Assembly (NCBI RefSeq): GCF_000225345.1
Contig: NC_015977.1
Span: 275,501 to 339,500, forward strand
Reading direction: 5' to 3'
Length of the DNA stretch: 64,000 nt
Source of the DNA: Roseburia hominis A2-183
Lineage (GTDB): Bacteria; Bacillota; Clostridia; Lachnospirales; Lachnospiraceae
A program made the position numbers and the translations under genes. Below the pieces are notes generated by a model. That model was not told the DNA's origin and ran no database searches. It saw only the letters and a program-made list of their open reading frames with translations. Of the stretch, positions 63,313 through 64,000 are shown one piece after another (positions within the stretch are counted from its first letter, which is position 1; every line of letters starts with the position of its first letter).

Positions 63313-64000
63313 TTATTCTGTCAGATCATCCGAAGTTTCCGCAACCAGCCTGTCAAAGTCGCTCTGATAGCTTCTGTCCTGCAATACCCGGAACTTTTCA
63401 AACTCTTTCTCGGCAAAGGCTTTGGCAATAGCGGCGGTCACCTTGCCCTTATCATGCAGAATATCTTCCTCGTTGAACTGTAAAAATGCGTCAAGCCGCT
63501 TGACCCAATCGGCCATATACATGACATTTCCCCGGCGGGCCTGCCGTTCCGCATAGTCCAGATACATGGTGACGATCTCGTTCAGGTTTCGCATTTCCGT
63601 TTCGTTCAGATAGTTTTTGGCGACGGTGACATCCGATTTACGGATGCGGCCTTTGGGGGCGTTTTTCCATGTGGTCAGCCCCATGTTGGGCTTGGTGCTG
63701 TCGGCACGGTCGTATACGATCTCGGCGGCGGTATGATGGGTGACCGCATAGTGGAGCTTGTTCTGCACCGTGGCAAAAAACTCCTTTGTGATGGGGCTTT
63801 CCACATCGTAGTCGGCGCTGCACTGAGAATAGATGTCCGTGATTTTCTGGTAAAATCTTCTCTCGCTGGCCCGGATGTCCCGGATACGCTCCAGCTGTTC
63901 CTCAAAATAATCCTTGCCGAAAAAGTTCTCCGGCTCCCGCAGCCGTGCGTCATCCATCACATAACCTTTGATGATGAACTCTTTCAACACCCGGTTCGCC
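63313..64000 (-). CDS. rhuM: RhuM family protein (partial)
   Basis: Minus-strand frame open to the window edge, so the N-terminus is missing; about 229 residues are visible. The blocks ANRVLKEFIIKGYVMDDARL, KSDVTVAKNYLNETEMRNLNEIV and YLDYAERQARRGNVMYMADWVKRLDAFLQFNEEDIL are typical of RhuM proteins, first described in Salmonella and widespread on mobile elements. Function not established. Confidence 0.88.
   Translation of the reverse strand, partial: ANRVLKEFIIKGYVMDDARLREPENFFGKDYFEEQLERIRDIRASERRFYQKITDIYSQCSADYDVESPITKEFFATVQNKLHYAVTHHTAAEIVYDRADSTKPNMGLTTWKNAPKGRIRKSDVTVAKNYLNETEMRNLNEIVTMYLDYAERQARRGNVMYMADWVKRLDAFLQFNEEDILHDKGKVTAAIAKAFAEKEFEKFRVLQDRSYQSDFDRLVAETSDDLTE

Larger units (their letters stand above)
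62263..64000. mobile_element. Second mobile unit inserted into traG (left part)
   Basis: From the traG break, the sequence carries the stub of a serine recombinase (62351-62503), tnpV, a DUF6809-like gene and a rhuM-like gene on the opposite strand. This set is common in integrative elements with large serine recombinases. The right end is beyond the window, so size and orientation are unknown. Confidence 0.7.

Overview
The window reads as a chromosome segment of a motile, anaerobic Firmicute of the Lachnospiraceae, closest in style to Roseburia/Agathobacter. This is inferred from the gene families and gene order: EcfA1-EcfA2-EcfT-truA-rplM-rpsI, a GlpP-type glycerol regulon, uxuA/uxuB, many methyl-accepting chemotaxis proteins (MCPs), and abundant GGDEF/EAL/HD-GYP proteins. 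No tRNA, rRNA or CRISPR array was found. The last 7 kb (about 56.8-64 kb) is a conjugative element.

Layout. 0-4 kb: end of an unidentified gene, purA, a repeat-rich gap, then plsY-like and a diacylglycerol-glucosyltransferase-like gene that overlap. 4-11 kb: sugar catabolism, with uxuA-uxuB (hexuronate) divergent from an AraC regulator, and a GH13 alpha-glucosidase divergent from a second AraC regulator. Between the two systems lies a ~460-bp imperfect palindrome. 11-18 kb: CPBP protease, hybrid histidine kinase (phospho-acceptor His replaced by Asn), two MCPs and an SseB-like gene. 18.5-27.1 kb: glycerol locus (glpP, a TetR regulator, then the glpK-glpF-glpA-glpB-like-DUF1667 operon on the minus strand), bracketed by a broken copy of the kinase receiver domain and a broken copy of the second MCP. 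27-29.5 kb: ybaK, a DUF308 membrane protein, a repeat copy and an internally deleted insertion sequence. 29.6-36.7 kb: c-di-GMP and chemotaxis genes (MCP-EAL pair, GGDEF-like/HD-GYP, a small protein with a second HD-GYP) and a flavodoxin pseudogene. 36.7-42.1 kb: a TetR-MMPL exporter-secreted repeat protein cassette with a clear TetR-type operator. 42.2-49 kb: MntP-like pump, membrane GGDEF, B12-binding radical SAM, DnaQ-type exonuclease, membrane-anchored repeat protein, a 34-residue membrane peptide and a VanW/G5 protein. 49-56.7 kb: HypE-like protein, Lrp regulator, aminotransferase, trmL, ECF module, truA, rplM, rpsI.

56.7-64 kb: the element begins after the rpsI terminator with parA-parB, small accessory genes, a replication-initiator-like gene, pcfB and traG (VirD4-type coupling protein). 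traG is split by a second mobile unit made of the N-terminal stub of a large serine recombinase, tnpV, a DUF6809-like gene and a rhuM-like gene that runs off the window. The outer element therefore lacks an intact coupling protein in this window, and the inner unit lacks an intact recombinase.

The main themes are duplication followed by decay in the chemotaxis/kinase area, motility-type promoters before three MCP loci, and several families of hairpin-forming intergenic repeats.
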